From contig JAJKFH010003493.1 in NCBI GenBank assembly GCA_023333565.1, positions 2,790,001 to 2,854,000 on the forward strand: a stretch of DNA of 64,000 nt, given 5' to 3'. Below, one piece after another: positions 26,941 through 40,596 of this stretch. The DNA comes from Puffinus mauretanicus. Its lineage: Eukaryota > Chordata > Aves > Procellariiformes > Procellariidae. Under the pieces are notes generated by a model. The model searched no databases, was not told the DNA's origin, and saw only the letters and a list, made by a program, of their open reading frames with translations. The translations under genes and the position numbers were made by a program. The stretch's first letter is position 1, and every line of letters starts with the position of its first letter.

Positions 26941-27420
26941 CAGGTGGTGCAAGCGTGGGAACCGCACGCTGCAGTTCGCACGCCTGGGAAGAGCCGCTCC
27001 GAGAAGAGCAGGACTCGGGCTGATACCGCTATAGCTCTGACAGCGGTCCGCTGGTGGTAGGTTGTCCACTTTCCCTCTCAAAGACTCAGATGCACGGGCA
27101 TCTGATTTCTGCCTGCAGCCACCCCAAGTCTTCGCTCGCTGGGAAAGCCTGCCAACTCCATTTATTGTCATGGATGAAGGATCCACGGGCTGCGCTCAGC
27201 AAGGAGACGTAAATAGCAAGGCCGGACGAAGAAGAAGGGAGCGCGGAGGCAGAGCGAAGGGGCCGGGGGAGGCAGCGGTGTGGGAATGCGCCAGGCGAGG
27301 GACCACCAGACCATCGGGAGGAGGAGGATGGGGAGGGCAGGAGGCAGCTGAGAAGAGCTGTGAGCAGCACGGCACGGCACGGCACTGAGAGCTAATGCGA
27401 TGTGATAGAAGCTGCGAGAG
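26941..27420. promoter_or_regulatory. CpG-rich patch inside the UBE2E2 intron
   Basis: By hand count about 32 CpGs fall in these 480 bp, far denser than the surrounding AT-rich intron. The densest part is 27181-27420, which includes GCGCGGAGGC, GGGGCCGGGGGAGG and a short (GGCAC) run near 27369-27383. No repeat family is recognised. Open frames overlap it on both strands, as expected in stop-poor GC-rich DNA, and none resembles a known protein. Candidates are an internal promoter, the 5' exon of an unannotated or antisense RNA, or an enhancer. Sequence alone cannot decide. Confidence 0.4.
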
Positions 27421-28787
27421 AAGTATGACGAGGCAAATGAATGTAAGGGATAAGAGTGACAGGAGACCATTGCATTCGAAGGCTGATCATACGATGGCAA
27501 TATTGAAGGTAGGTTGAAACCCTGCCTGCACCAGGGTTGCAGAGATGGTAAATAGATGATCAAATAGACTGTAGTTAAGGTTACTCCGAGTTTGAGAGCT
27601 TCAAATGTAAATTGCGTTAATAGTGATATATGCAAGTTAAAGTGTGGGTCTGCCTTGTAAGGTTCATTTTAACAATTTAGGTTAGAAATACCAAGGAATG
27701 TTTATTTTTTCTCATCTACTCTTGTAAGCACTGTTTTTCTATTACACTGCACATAAAAGTGTCCTTAACAGCCGATCACATATAAAATAAGTATGAAAAA
27801 GTAAAGTAGAAGCCAAGAATAAAAAGAACTGCCCCTTGTACATGAGGCTGAATTTATGCAATAGGTAGAAAGTTTGTACCACAGGAAAAGAATTCCACAT
27901 AATAATATTTAGTGCATAGAGATTAGCGTTATATGACAATTACATACAAAAAATTGAAGAGATGCTTAATATTGACATTGAGACCACATTCTATAGACAC
28001 TGTGCGTTATATTTACAAAGGAAAAAGACCCTCCTTGCAGTTGAGCAGTTGATTTAAAACAGCTAAGCTTTCAAATGCTAAGAACAATTTTTCAGTCAGT
28101 CGATAGACATATGAGATTTACAAGGAGGAAATGGAGTTTTCTGTTATTTTAATTTTGATTTAGAGGTGATTTAGCATATTGCAGCTTTCAAGTCCTGCGA
28201 ATCATTTTTCAGTCAGCTGAGATTAAAGTCCCCAGCAAGATTAATTGTAGAGTTGGGATTAAGAGATTTTATAAATCACTCAAATTCAAAAATAAAGCTA
28301 GCAGAGTACTAGGATAATGATAGATATATCCATATTGTATCAGCTACAGCTAAATTGAATTGACACTGTAATAGACTGAATGCAGTCAAATATGAGAGTA
28401 GAAGTTATTAATAAAGATTATTCTTGATGAAAATGCAGACACCACTGCAGTGACAATTCCTGGGGGGAGAGTCCTCTTGAAGAGGATTCATTTTTCTACA
28501 AACACCTGTATGAAAGACCCTGGTATGGCTTCCTGATCTGTCAAGGCTTCCTGCTCCAGAGGGACAGTATGCAGATAATGAAATTACCGCCCTTCCTTCA
28601 ATAACTATAGTGTACATAAAGATGCAGTGTTAATTTGTCATGATGGCTAAACTTTGGAGGATCTCAGATCAGAAAAGTTTGCATACTCGGGGAATTCACT
28701 GATTTCTTATGTGGACCGAGGACAGAAATTGAGCTGAAATTCTTTCTCTCAGATTAGGCTGACTGAAAGATGCGATACCTCCTATTC

Positions 28788-28848
28788 ATATACACGTATA
28801 TATATATACACACATACACCCACAGACACACACACCCCTTACACACAA
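28788..28848 (+). repeat. TA/CA dinucleotide microsatellite
   Basis: A TATATATATA run passes into interrupted CACA-type units (CACACATACACCCACAGACA, then CACACACACCCC and TTACACACAAG). Alternating purine-pyrimidine sequence of this sort is a typical vertebrate microsatellite in decay. Confidence 0.85.
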
Positions 28849-31800
28849 GAGACATCTATCTATGCGTAGCTATATCTCCCATTCAATACCCCAAAGAAAG
28901 AGACAGAGCAAGAGAGCGAGCTTTCCTTTGTTAAAGCCAAGGGGCGAACTGTCTGAATCCATTAAGGATGAAAGGAAGATAGTTAGCAGAAAAAAGAAAT
29001 CTCAAAGGTATTTCTAAAAAAGGCTGAGGGGTCATTAAGGCACCGGAGAATGTAAGGTTACTTCCTTGGCAGGCCATCTAAGTATTTTTATTCATTTCTT
29101 TAAGTGGCTGCTCTGAACAGGGCACAGCTTTCTCTATTCTTCAGCCCACTGCACTACGAGGGAGATGCTGTATTTTGGGGCTGAAGTGAAACCTCACCTT
29201 GTGACCAAGACTGAAGCCTCATCAATACCTGGCCTTTAGCAGAAGGTGAGATCACGTCCACATCTATGCCTCGCTTTGTCTCCATACCTTCCTCCCGCCT
29301 GGCATCTCATAAAACCAACGCGATACGTAGGATGCAGCTGAAAAGAGCACGGCGATTCTGCAGGCTGCCTGCTTTCTTGCTGACTCAGCCAACTGGGTGC
29401 TCAGCTAATTTCCGCAGTGCTACAGAAGCTTTCTCACAGTGGAGGCGAGGAAATATTTTTAATTGATTAGAGCCTCCCAGAAAGCCAAAGCTAATTTGTC
29501 AGTTCTCAGATGAGCTGTTCTAAAAATCGTGTTCTCTGGTTGTAGAGATAAATCGGAGTTAGGCTGGGATGGCCCTCCATCACTCCTATTCAGGCTGCAT
29601 CAGTCACGCACAATAAACCTTTTTGGGGAAGAACAACTCCCTCCTCTGCATGAGTGTGCTGCAGTTGTGAGTGAAGCCAAATGCCATTGATTTAAAAGGA
29701 AAGCAGAGCTGAAAGGGTCAGTGACCTCCGGCTCGGAAAATCTGGAGTCCAGTTTCAAGGCATGAGACAAAGTTGAAAGACTGAAATAGACTGACTTCAA
29801 AGGGGGAAAAAATTAATATCGTGAGAGCAAATTATACTCTGACTTATCACATGGTATATTCTATTTTGGTGAAGAATAACTTAATTTGGTATTATGTTTA
29901 TGGCTTGGCTTTAGAGAGATACTGCCAGGTAAGGACAGACAAAAAGAAAACTATGGACCTGTAGGGGAAAGACTGGTTGGTGCAGACTGGAAGGGAAACC
30001 TGATGGCAGTGATGCTTGGCTATGCAAAACAAGGAACATGAACTGGACCACACAGTATAATTAGAGGATGTAAAGAATAGAGATAAAACTTTAAAATCTT
30101 AAGAGCATGTGATGTTGAAGGCTACAAAGGTGTAAAACCTGAAGAAATACATAAACATGAAAGTTTTGGATAGATACTTTTTCTTTGTTTAAACAAAACC
30201 TGAACAAATCAGTGATTCAGTTTCTCTCACATGATAAAGACAACGTGGGAAAGCACCTTAACTATCTAGAAGAACAAATACAAATTACTTTATACATTTG
30301 TTAGAAAAAAAACCCAAAATATAGGTCAAACATCTTTTCTTCATGTGCAAATGTACTCTCAGATGTTTAATTTTATTTTAATTAATGTTTTGCAATATGC
30401 AGCAGGGTGCCCAATGATCAGAATAGGCATCAACAGTATTTATAGAAGGAATCTGGATCCTTTAGAAAATACCGAGAACTTTGTATAATACAACCAAACA
30501 ATGGTTACACTACAAACGTATTTTAATTATGATAATAAAAATAAAAGATATTTATCCAGAGTCCACTTTCAATATATTTTTCTTATTTTAAAAAATATGT
30601 TACCCTTCCCAACATCGATGTGCAACATACACAGGCATGGCAACAGAGTGCGCAACATCTGAGAATAGATAAGGAAAAGGGATTGTGGAAATCTTTCTGC
30701 AGATTTTAATACACTTTTGATCAGGCCCTTTAACAGTAACTATGTTATGTGACATGGGCATTTGCCTTTGGAACCTCAGGCTGGGTCAAGTAATTGCATC
30801 TGAGAAATACAGCTTCTGTTTCTTCCCAGGTCTTTTGTGGTCACATTTTTGGAAGATCAATTTTGACAGTACTCATTTAAATGTTTCCTTACTTCATAGT
30901 AAAAGAAGGATGAAAATGGCCCATAGAAATCTCAGGAGGAACGTATGAATTCAATCATAGCGAGAAATGTGAATTAGACCCTTTCTTCTATGTACTTACA
31001 GGAAGGTAATCTTGCCAACACTCAGGAATACATTTTATGTCTTTCTTACTACATTCCACAGTCTTGTACTTTATCTCTAGATTTTTTAACATGATAGAAC
31101 CATAAGGAGTGGGACTATACTTAGAAAAAAAATCTAAGATGATCTATTCCCATAACCCTCGGACCCATGATTTTGAGAACAGCACCAAATATCACAAATC
31201 TTGCAGTGAAGTAGAAGAGATGTCAACACCCAGTGACACAGATAGCACCGTACCATGAGGCCATATGTTACGTTCCACGTACTCACTACTTTTCTTTTGC
31301 TAAAAATAAGTGTGTGGAGAACATATTTAAACACCATTTCCCACCAATACTGACTGGCAGCAGCTACCTTATGACAAGCAGTCATCTTCCCACGCTGCTT
31401 TATTCAAGGGATTTCCCGAACTATTTTACCTATGAATCAGTTTCATAGGGTCTGGAAAATAAGTGTAATGAAACAGCAACAGTTTGAGAGATCCTACAGC
31501 AGGACTGAAAATAAGGGTCATTTACAACAGTGGCCGAAGTGAATAGGGTAAGAATCCATGTGCACAAAATATGCTAGCGACATAGTCAGTTATATCTGAC
31601 ATTAGTCCCCTGTGCACATGTACTCCTTACTTTTTTAGAGATAACAATTTCCCTCATCATAAATACTGGCCTTTTAGTAATGTAATATGGCATCATCAAC
31701 TCTCTCAGACTTTACCAAGCAGTACATTTTCATATGATTTATATGCACGCATTTCTTACAGTGACAATTGGCATCAAGATAAAGGCAGACAAAAAAATCT

Positions 31801-32290
31801 ATTACAAAGCAGGACAAGAACCACCTGTTTGCTTGATATTTCATTAATAAGCAACGCTCAGCTGCATTACTCGTGTCTCAAAATAATACAGTCGCCAGAC
31901 ACAACTGAGTGTGGATTGAAGGTCTTTACCTCGTGGTGAAACAGCAAACTGGACCTTCCCCTTCTGTTTTGAAAGGATGCCTATTGCATATATTGCCTCA
32001 AGACTCAACAGATTCAACGGAGAGAATGACAAAAGATATCCCTCCAACTTGTCTTTCAGATCTCCTTCTTTACATATTAGGTTTGGATCTCTGAAAGAAC
32101 TTCAAGCTCTCTTTTATACTCAAGAAATCCATTTAGTGGATATGCCAATATCCCCTTAATAATAGAATCTTAATTTGCTGGGGGACTGAATGTAACCGTT
32201 GCATTACAGCTACTACAAACAGACCAAGCCCAGCAGAGAAGCAAACAAAAGGGGCCTGTTAAGACGGACCTTGTATAGCAAGTAAGAAGT

Positions 32291-32315
32291 CTGGGCTGGG
32301 CTGGGCTGGGCTGGG
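32291..32315 (+). repeat. (CTGGG)5 repeat, G-quadruplex-prone
   Basis: Five tandem CTGGG units are followed by AGGGAGGCGGG, giving seven GGG-class tracts between 32293 and 32326 with loops of mostly two bases. This meets the usual sequence rule for an intramolecular G-quadruplex. UBE2E2 is transcribed from the minus strand, so the G-rich strand is the template and the pre-mRNA would carry the C-rich version. Confidence 0.85.
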
Positions 32316-32854
32316 AGGGAGGCGGGAAGAACAGGGGCATCGCCCCAGCTCAGTGTTCCCAAAGCTTTACCTAACTGAAGGAGAAGTTACAAAGTTTCAA
32401 ATTCTTTCTTCACTGTGTAATCACAGTTATCTAAATCAGAAAATGTGCAGTCAGCAAGGTGTACTGTAAGGCCTGTCAGTGACCTCAAAGCTTCCCTAAA
32501 CTGGAACACTAAAAGTGGGAAACAAAGTTAGACCCCCTCTAATACCGCTATACTGACTCATCTTTAGGTCACTGGCTGGGAAAGTCCAATTTACAGAATG
32601 ACAAGTACTTTGAAATCACATCTCTCGTTCTTTTTAAAAACTTTTCCTGATAATATCATTAACTACTATAAACATTACTACTGTGGCATTAAAATTCTGT
32701 TTATAAACACTTCTCTTTCAATGATGTACTCATAGTAATCAAACAGGAATCAGCTACTCTCTCTTTTAATGCAATACCCTTCTATTACAGACCAACGTGG
32801 CATACCAACCCTTTCACAAATGTGTCAAAAAGAAGGTAAATATTTTTTGCTCCC

Positions 32855-33515
32855 GTAGCTCCTCCTGGGGAGCTGTTCCAGCCCCTCGCTCTCCACACTG
32901 GCAGGGTGAACAATTCACCCCTTTTCGCTTTGTTTCATAAAAGACAGGCCCGTCAATTTCTTTGATTCTATTAACAGTCCTGCGGGGTAAATTTTCCCGG
33001 TTTCTGTTCCTGTTAATGAACATGTGTGTTAAGAATTGCACTCAGTCTTCCGGATAAGGTCTTACAAGTGTCTTGTATATGACATTGGTAATTCCTTATC
33101 TCTACAGGCAATACCAGAGGATGCATCTTAGGAGTGTATTTGCTTTTTTATTGATGCATTAGACAGGTGGTTTGTAACAATCCTGTGATCACCCAATAGA
33201 GCCCCATTTTCACACCCTCCCTCAGCGGTTATTACTACTGGTTATCGATGACACTCTGCACTACTGCATTTCATCCCATTTCTCTTTTTCCAGTCTTCAT
33301 GATCACTAGATTTTTCCTGTTTGACATTCCAAGCCTACTCAATCATGGTAATGATCTGCCATCTTCATGTTATTGGTACAGTTCTGCTTTTGTGGTTAGT
33401 GCCATTATTGACAGCATTAGAAAATGAATCCATAAGGAATTCTGTACATCTCTGTCTTTCACTCCAGTTTCTTGCCTTTGCTGCTGTATTTCCACATTCT
33501 TTCAGAAAACTGATG
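32855..33515 (-). mobile_element. Old, diverged CR1-type LINE fragment
   Basis: The plus strand reads like the antisense of an ancient CR1. Recognisable blocks are CTCCTGGGGAGCTGTTCCAG, then GTCTTCCGGATAAGGTCTTA, CTTGTATA and CCTTATCTCTACAGGCAAT, then GATGCATCTTAGGAGTGTAT with a TTTGC-type run, AACAATCCTGTGATCACCCA and CATTTCATCCCATTTCTC. These correspond, in order, to the C-terminal reverse transcriptase region read backwards. No open frame survives. It lies about 460 bp downstream of the 33977-34109 exon in gene direction and is in the sense orientation relative to UBE2E2. Boundaries are approximate. Confidence 0.75.
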
Positions 33516-33952
33516 TAAAGCAATTACTTATAACTTCAGGAACAATAGCGTATCTTGCATCTGCAGAAGTGAATTATATGGGGTAGTGCAAAAGGTGCAT
33601 ATTTTTGTCAGACTGCCACAGACCCCTGGTGAATGATATAGGTCAACAGGAAAGATTAAGTATCTTCAGCTGCTTATAAAGGGTGCAACTCAAATACAAA
33701 TGCTTTCGTCTTAGAAACAAATCCAAATCAAACAAATAACTGCTGGAAATTATGCAACCATTTGCTAAATACATCCATATCCATCCAGCTATACTGGCAA
33801 CATGCAGGCAAATTTTAGGCAGTTATTTAAATTCTTTCCATCAAAATACTCAGTTTAAATATTAATTATTGCCTTGAAAGTTTTATGTTTCATCCTACAA
33901 TGATATACCAACATACACATAAAAAAATATCACAAGGAGAGGACTCCTATCA

Positions 33953-34171
<219 letters not shown>

Positions 34172-35689
34172 TTATACTCTACTAGCAGTACCGCTGGTTT
34201 TGCAATAACACTACAAGTTAAAATCGTGTATCACATTCGTTAAGTTAGTCCTGGATAAAACATATAACTGGTGTCCTAAGCTCTGGCAGTGAAGTGATAT
34301 ATTCAGCCAGGAAGAAGTATTAAAATCACATTATAAATTATTCAAATAAGCACAGAAAAATTCCCGACTGCCTTATCTCAAATATTTTAGTGGGCAGATG
34401 TGAAGTATTTACAGTGCAAGGATACAGAGACTTTGCTGAGATGCCTTGGCACCGCCTTGCCTCACAAGCCATCCTATTTTCACCTACCTCCTCATCACCC
34501 ACCTCATCAGTCAGTAGCTGTGTAATTACACACATTATTACACAGCACAGACTGTACTCAAGACTGAGCAGGGTACAAACGACCTTGCAGCTGCACTTTC
34601 TAAGTTACTATCCTAAGGTCTCCAGTCACTAGTACAGAAGGTTGCTTTACTCTGCAATCGTTGCCCTATCTTAAAAATATTATATACAGGAAGCGGCTTA
34701 AACGGTTGGATTATGTTAATTCAAAGTCCTCGTTTAAAAACACAGTACTGAAACAATATTTAAAATGTACAAAACGTAATCCTCTATGTGAAACAAGAAA
34801 AATCTCTCACCCACACGGTCAATTCCTGAAAAAATAAAATTAAAAACTAATAAAAGTTCTTGGGCGTGACTCTTCCAAAAGCCAACACAGCCTCCTTTCA
34901 TACAACATAATGCTTGTCCATAGAAATAGATATTTTACTCAGGGTGGCCTCTTAAGGAATATGAAGACTTCTTTTTGGTTCACAGCCTGCTGATACCAGT
35001 CACTGATAAAGGACCTGGATTTTAATTAGGATCAATTGGGATGGTGACTTCTAGATAGCTGATGAATATTTTTTAGAGGAAGGCAGTGCTGGTAGATATT
35101 TCACATAAGTGACGTGCTATTGTCTTAAGGCATTTCTTGTGAAACAATTCTTGTTATGTTTGCAATAAAGATTTCCACAGCGTGCAGGGGTTTGTGAAAT
35201 AACCCTGTGTGTAGAACAGATGAAAGCTCTTGGCTATGCTCCATGCCTCACAATGTACCCAAGGCATACAATTATTATACGACATCATGTCATGTTCACT
35301 GCTCAACTATTCATTTTGTTCACTGAAAGTTAATAAAACCCTCTTTCACCTGAAATTCCTTGGGCTCCCTTCATTAAAACTTCTGACTGCATGATTCCCT
35401 GCATACAACTGCGTGACTTAGGACTGCGCGGTGTACTTCATTAGTCATGGTACCTACATCAATTTTCTATAATAGCTGTTAATACTTCTTGGCTTTCTAA
35501 ACTACGTGCTTTCTTAACAAAAATGGGTTACAGAGACTGTAACATTATGGAACATTCTTTTTCTATCAGCCATAGTAACAAAACTAGCAATTGTTTTAAA
35601 GATAAAATCTGGCTTTTTAAGTGTCACAATAGCAAAAGCGTTGCCATCCATATTTCACAGTGTCTATAATACATCAGGTTGCTAGCTGC

Positions 35690-35905
35690 CAAACAAATTT
35701 AATTTACCCAGTTCTCAGTTTGCATTAACCTTTGAATAATAAAGCACAGCTGAGACTGCTGTAAGAAACAAACCAGAGAATGAATAATTAAAAACACCTC
35801 CACTGCCTTTAGAAAGACCAATCCCGAGTCAACAGGGAAGGTTTAATTGTGACTGAACTAGGCATTAAGGGGCTAATTGAACTCTTTATAAGCCCAAACG
35901 AATGT
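35690..35905. promoter_or_regulatory. Candidate conserved non-coding element
   Basis: Contains AACCTTTGAATAATAAAG (TCF/LEF-like CCTTTGA core), GAATGAATAATTAAAAAC and GGGGCTAATTGAACTC in sequence without repeat or coding character. It lies about 1.6 kb upstream, in gene sense, of the 33977-34109 exon. Conservation has not been tested. Confidence 0.2.
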
Positions 35906-36329
35906 GGTCTTATATCAGTGCTATGATATACAAGGTTCACAGAAAGTAAAACCCTTAAAAAAAAAAAAATCAGGCAATTAGTTCAAATAGAAAAGGCAAG
36001 AAGCAGGGGCAGTCTAAATCTTACATGAAAAAAAGCCCGTAATATGTGAAGGAAATCCTTTCCCATTTTTGCAGAAAAACGTTCTAATACTTGGAGAAGC
36101 AATGACTCAGTTGATGCCAGCAGGTTAAAATGGAAGTGATATAAATGTCAATCCCAGAGAAATGGTTGGAAACAGCAAGTGAAAAAAGCAAGCCCTGTCT
36201 TTTTTAGACCTTATTTAGCCAGGAGGAGATGGCTGGGCCCTTTCTGGGTTTGAGCGAGGCTCACTTTTTTGATCAGAACTCTCTCTGATAGTGGCATTTT
36301 CATAACGTATATTATTTTTATTTGTTTTG

Positions 36330-36550
36330 CCTATTTATTTAATTGCATTAACATTTGAAATGAGCAGTCATTAATTAGAATAGTTGGAAAATGCTCCATC
36401 TGCCAGTTGAACTGTTTCGGCACGTCCAGCTACGAGCCCAGCCTGATCACATTCTGAGGATGCTGATTAACATTAATTGAAGGTTTTCTTTGCAAATGAG
36501 AGATGAAGCTTTATTAAGTATTATTATTAATTTGAAGAATAGATTGAATT
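36330..36550. promoter_or_regulatory. Candidate conserved non-coding element
   Basis: Non-repetitive sequence dense in homeodomain and POU-type cores: CATTAATTAGAATAG, CTGATTAACATTAATTGAAG, CTTTGCAAATGAGAG (octamer-like) and ATTATTATTAATTTG. There is no coding frame or repeat family. Such texture is common in conserved enhancers of large introns, but no alignment was possible, so this is a low-confidence pointer. Confidence 0.25.
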
Positions 36551-39500
36551 GTATGGAGTGTGGGAAGACTGCTGTTATCGACGTTGCCTGTTAGAGTGCT
36601 TGCTGGCAGCAAGGCTGTTCAGCCGATGTAAAATACCGATCCATGGGCACAGGCAACAGCTGGTGTTAAGGGCAGCAGCATGCACAAGCATAACGTTTTT
36701 TCACTTGCACATTAATAATACAAAAAGTTTGACAGGTGTATTATCTTTGTTTTCCTTCGTTCCTAATTGTTAAGCCTTTTATTTATCCACATTATTGGCA
36801 ACCAGAACGACGACTCATCAGGCTTCACCAGAGAAAATTCCCATATGTGCAAGACCTCAGCCAGAGCCTTATTCTATAAGGTTTATAATGCTAGAGGATT
36901 TAATTGCCCTTCTCTCTACATGGATATCTGCCCGGCACACTGAAGCCCAAATGTTTTACATTCAGTATGATTTATATTCCAGCTCTATTAATGTCACTGG
37001 CAACCAAACCACAGATCTCAAAGAAAGCAAACCAAACATCTCAGTGCCTGAAGTTCTGTTATCTTTGGAAGGACAGATTCAGATGTGCACCCGCTCGGCA
37101 AAGGGCAGACTAAATCTGTCTTGAACTCAGCTGACCCAGGGCCAGGGCATACGCGTGCTGCCTGCGACTAACCCGCTGCTACATCAGTCAGCTTCAGGGA
37201 AGAAATAACGGTGGCTGTGGCAGCTCCAGGTGGAAGTGGCTGAACTATAAGGATCAGGTGGTTAGGAGAAGGACAGGTCTGCTGTCAGACCAGCAGCGCA
37301 GCCTCCCAGTTTGAGCCCTGACGCTGAAACCCTAGCCAACCTGCAGGACGAGGCAATCGAGGAGCCCAGCGGTGTGACTCTGGAGCTGGCACTCCCACCG
37401 CTTCCAGTGTTTTCTCCCAGGTGGAATTTGTAACGTAGGACCGAGGAGGTGCAGCTGAGCATTAAGGCCCTGGAGACCCGATGTTACCAATGGCTTGTCA
37501 AGAGCTAGCTCTCTGCTGTCATTACTCCCTTACAGCTGATGAGACGCCGCACAGAATATTGCCTGGTTTACCCGCTGGGGAGGCTTTGCTCACTGGAAGA
37601 GCTGGGGACATGGAGCCAGCCTTCTTCCTCTTCCAGAATGACAGCAGTATGGGTGTATGAAATTCAGGACAAAGAAGTCAGAAGATGTAAAATGGTCTCC
37701 CTTGTATTTCACACTCCTTTGCCTCTCCTTACATACTTTAGTTCTGCCACTGCTTCCCACACACATACTTGCAGGTGAAATGTATGCACATCGGTTACAG
37801 TTAGTAGCAAAATACTTTGAATGCTACTATAACTGAATTCATTTTGCTATAAATACGCTTAATGCACTGAGTATTTTCTATTCCCTCAACGTGTTTTAGG
37901 CAGGCACTCATTTGAAAGTAGTGCTGTTAAAAACTGCTTGTCCAGTACAATCCACCAAGCCTTCCCTGCATTCAGAATATCCTGAAATATTAAATTTAAA
38001 GTGATGTATTAGGAGAGTTGTATGAAAACAACAGCATCTATGAGACATACCAGATGAAAACCTATCTGGAGAAGTTATGAAAGTACAGTTGATTTTTAGT
38101 TTTATTGGAGCTGTGATTTGTATACAAATTTACTCAATTACCAGAGAATAACTTAAAAAAGTAAAAATACAGAAATTCAAAGAAATCACAGTATCCCACG
38201 TTTATCAAATAGTTGCATGGAATAAATTAGTGAAAATAATATTATTATTTTCTAATCTAACTTATGCTTCTTGATGAGGGACCCCCTACTTCCCCAGCAT
38301 CTATAATTGGAGGTAGCATATACTGTAGAAAATGAGGACTAGTTCAATGTCTTCCCTTCCATTCTTGGTCTCTGTATCTTGCTGGTATCCACTTTTAAAG
38401 TGTAACTGTACTCTTTAACACAAGGGAAAGGCAAGCCTATAGCACAAAACAAAGAAGTAAGAAATGGAATCGTAACTTAAATTGCCTTCTAGTTCCGACA
38501 CGCTAACGGTGTGTGGGGGGAAGTGATCAGGCCAAATAAAACAGGAAAGCGAGATGGCTGGGAGGCCTTCCCATTCCTCAGGACTCAGAAAGAAATGGAA
38601 AGATTCTTCTGGACTAGGTGAGTTTAAGTTCATTTTTATTCTCATCCTTTGTAACAGGGTAGAATAAAGCAGGACCAGGATATTATACCAATTTTGTCCA
38701 TGAACTCACTTTCCATGGCATTGTCTATGGCAATTAAGTCTTATTACTGCCTTATCTAATCTAAATTGCCTCAGCACACAGAAACACACATCAGAACTGG
38801 AGTTCCCCTGCACCAGGTGCAGTCCATGGAAGATGCAGACCCTCTCAACTATCTTCGGTAACATATGACCGCAGAAAGAAGAGGGATACACTCAAGTCTC
38901 TTCCTCTTCCTTTTCTTTTATTACATGGAGCCTGGACTTCACTATTTAAGAGATTTCCCTCTGAGGAGAGAAGCTCACCACAGAATTATCTCCATTTATA
39001 AGACATACAACATTTTTTCTTGCAATCCTGTTTCTTGCCCATCTAACAGTTATGCTGGAGCAGATCCTGCCTCTAGCTGCCCTCCGTGAATGCTTCTGGG
39101 AAGCCAGTTGCCCAGAGGGCAAAGTGGATACAAAAGTATTGGAAGATTAGCAAAATAATTTAAGAGCACAGCTGGTAAGGGAAGAGGATGGAGTGACAAA
39201 GCAGAAGATAAATTGCAGATTCAGCTTTCAGTGAGATACGCCTCTTGAGAAGCTCTTAAGAAGCCTCATTAAAATAAACCGAGTACATACCTCTGCTCTC
39301 TGTTTTGAACATGGTGCCAATACTGCAACTGGTCCTAAGCGACAGCGTTGCTTTGGTCTGTAGCACAGCTGGGGGCTGTACCTGTGCCTGGGGACACCCC
39401 CGAGACGAGCAGTGGGGCTGTGCTGGCAAAGTGGTTGCTGGATAATCTCAGCCTGGGAAGGAGTAAGTCAACAGGAGCTATGCTGACACTAACATCACCG

Positions 39501-40573
39501 GGTGACTCAGACCCACCTGCGCACCCAGTCCAGCCCCGTTCAACAAAATGCAAAATAGTGCCATTGAGGGGCATTGGCATCACAGCCCCATGAACAACCG
39601 TAGTTCTCAGCCCTATTTCCCACTGCTGTGTGTCTTTAGCTTTGGAATGGATACAGACAGTGCCCGTAGCACCAGTTATCTGTGGAATTTCTTCTGCTCT
39701 TCTCCCAATTCTCTCTCCTCTCCATTCTGCAAGTCCACCTGATCCACCACCTCTCGAGCCTTCACCCTTTCTCTTCCCTTCTTACTGACAATTCTTCTTC
39801 ATAGAACCTGTATTTTCTATTTTCTGCTTGAGGGTGGTGTTTCTCCCACCCCTTCTCCGGATGGCAATAATTCATTGCGCCTTCATCATGGTGGGTCCTT
39901 CCTCCCTTCAGGTACATGCAGATCCCCCTCCCCCTAACAACCCCTTTCTCTTTCTCTCATCAACAGCCATCAACAACACATCCTGCTATTCTTCATCTTT
40001 CTCCAGAAAGGAGGAGGGGGTGGAAAATGGTGCAGGGGAGTTTTATTACAGTACAGCAGTTACTCAGTTTGTTTCTTTCCTTCCCTGTTGCCCTTCTTCT
40101 GAGACGTAGAAAATGAAGAGCAAGCAGAGCGGGTGCTGCAGCAACAGTGGCGTAGGGAAGGGAGTCACAGCTGCCTACCCAGATGCTACAGTGATATCAG
40201 TAGGTACTTTTATAAATGTATGTAATAAACAGTTGCCACAGCAGCCAAAGGAATACATTTCTACAAAACAAAAACAAAGAGATAGCAGTGAGCACTGAGA
40301 CTGCCTGTGGCAATGGGCACAGTTGTATAGTTAATAACACCTCTGCTATGAATAAAATTAGCAGGCTAGTCTCCAAGCAGTAAAATCAAAGAACAATTAA
40401 AGAAATAAACCCCTTCAGAACAGAGATAAGTGCTTAGTTCAGCTATAATATTGATGACTTAAAGTCTCATCAAGAAATAAATCCTCCCCAAACTTGTACC
40501 TTTGGAATGCATAACCTTTTCTTCATTTCTTTTTTCCTGAAAATCTGCTGAAAACTCCTAAGATCTTCTTTTC

Positions 40574-40596
40574 TTTTTTTTTTTTTTTTTTTTTTT
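40574..40596 (+). repeat. Poly-T run (23 nt)
   Basis: An uninterrupted run of T follows CTTCTTTTC. It could be the reverse-complemented poly(A) tail of a minus-strand insertion or simple slippage; I see no recognisable inserted gene beside it. Confidence 0.8.

Noticed and set aside
27062..27635. Frames of 99-155 codons over the CpG-rich patch
   Set aside because: GC-rich DNA has few stop codons, frames are open on both strands and the translations are low-complexity without recognisable domains.
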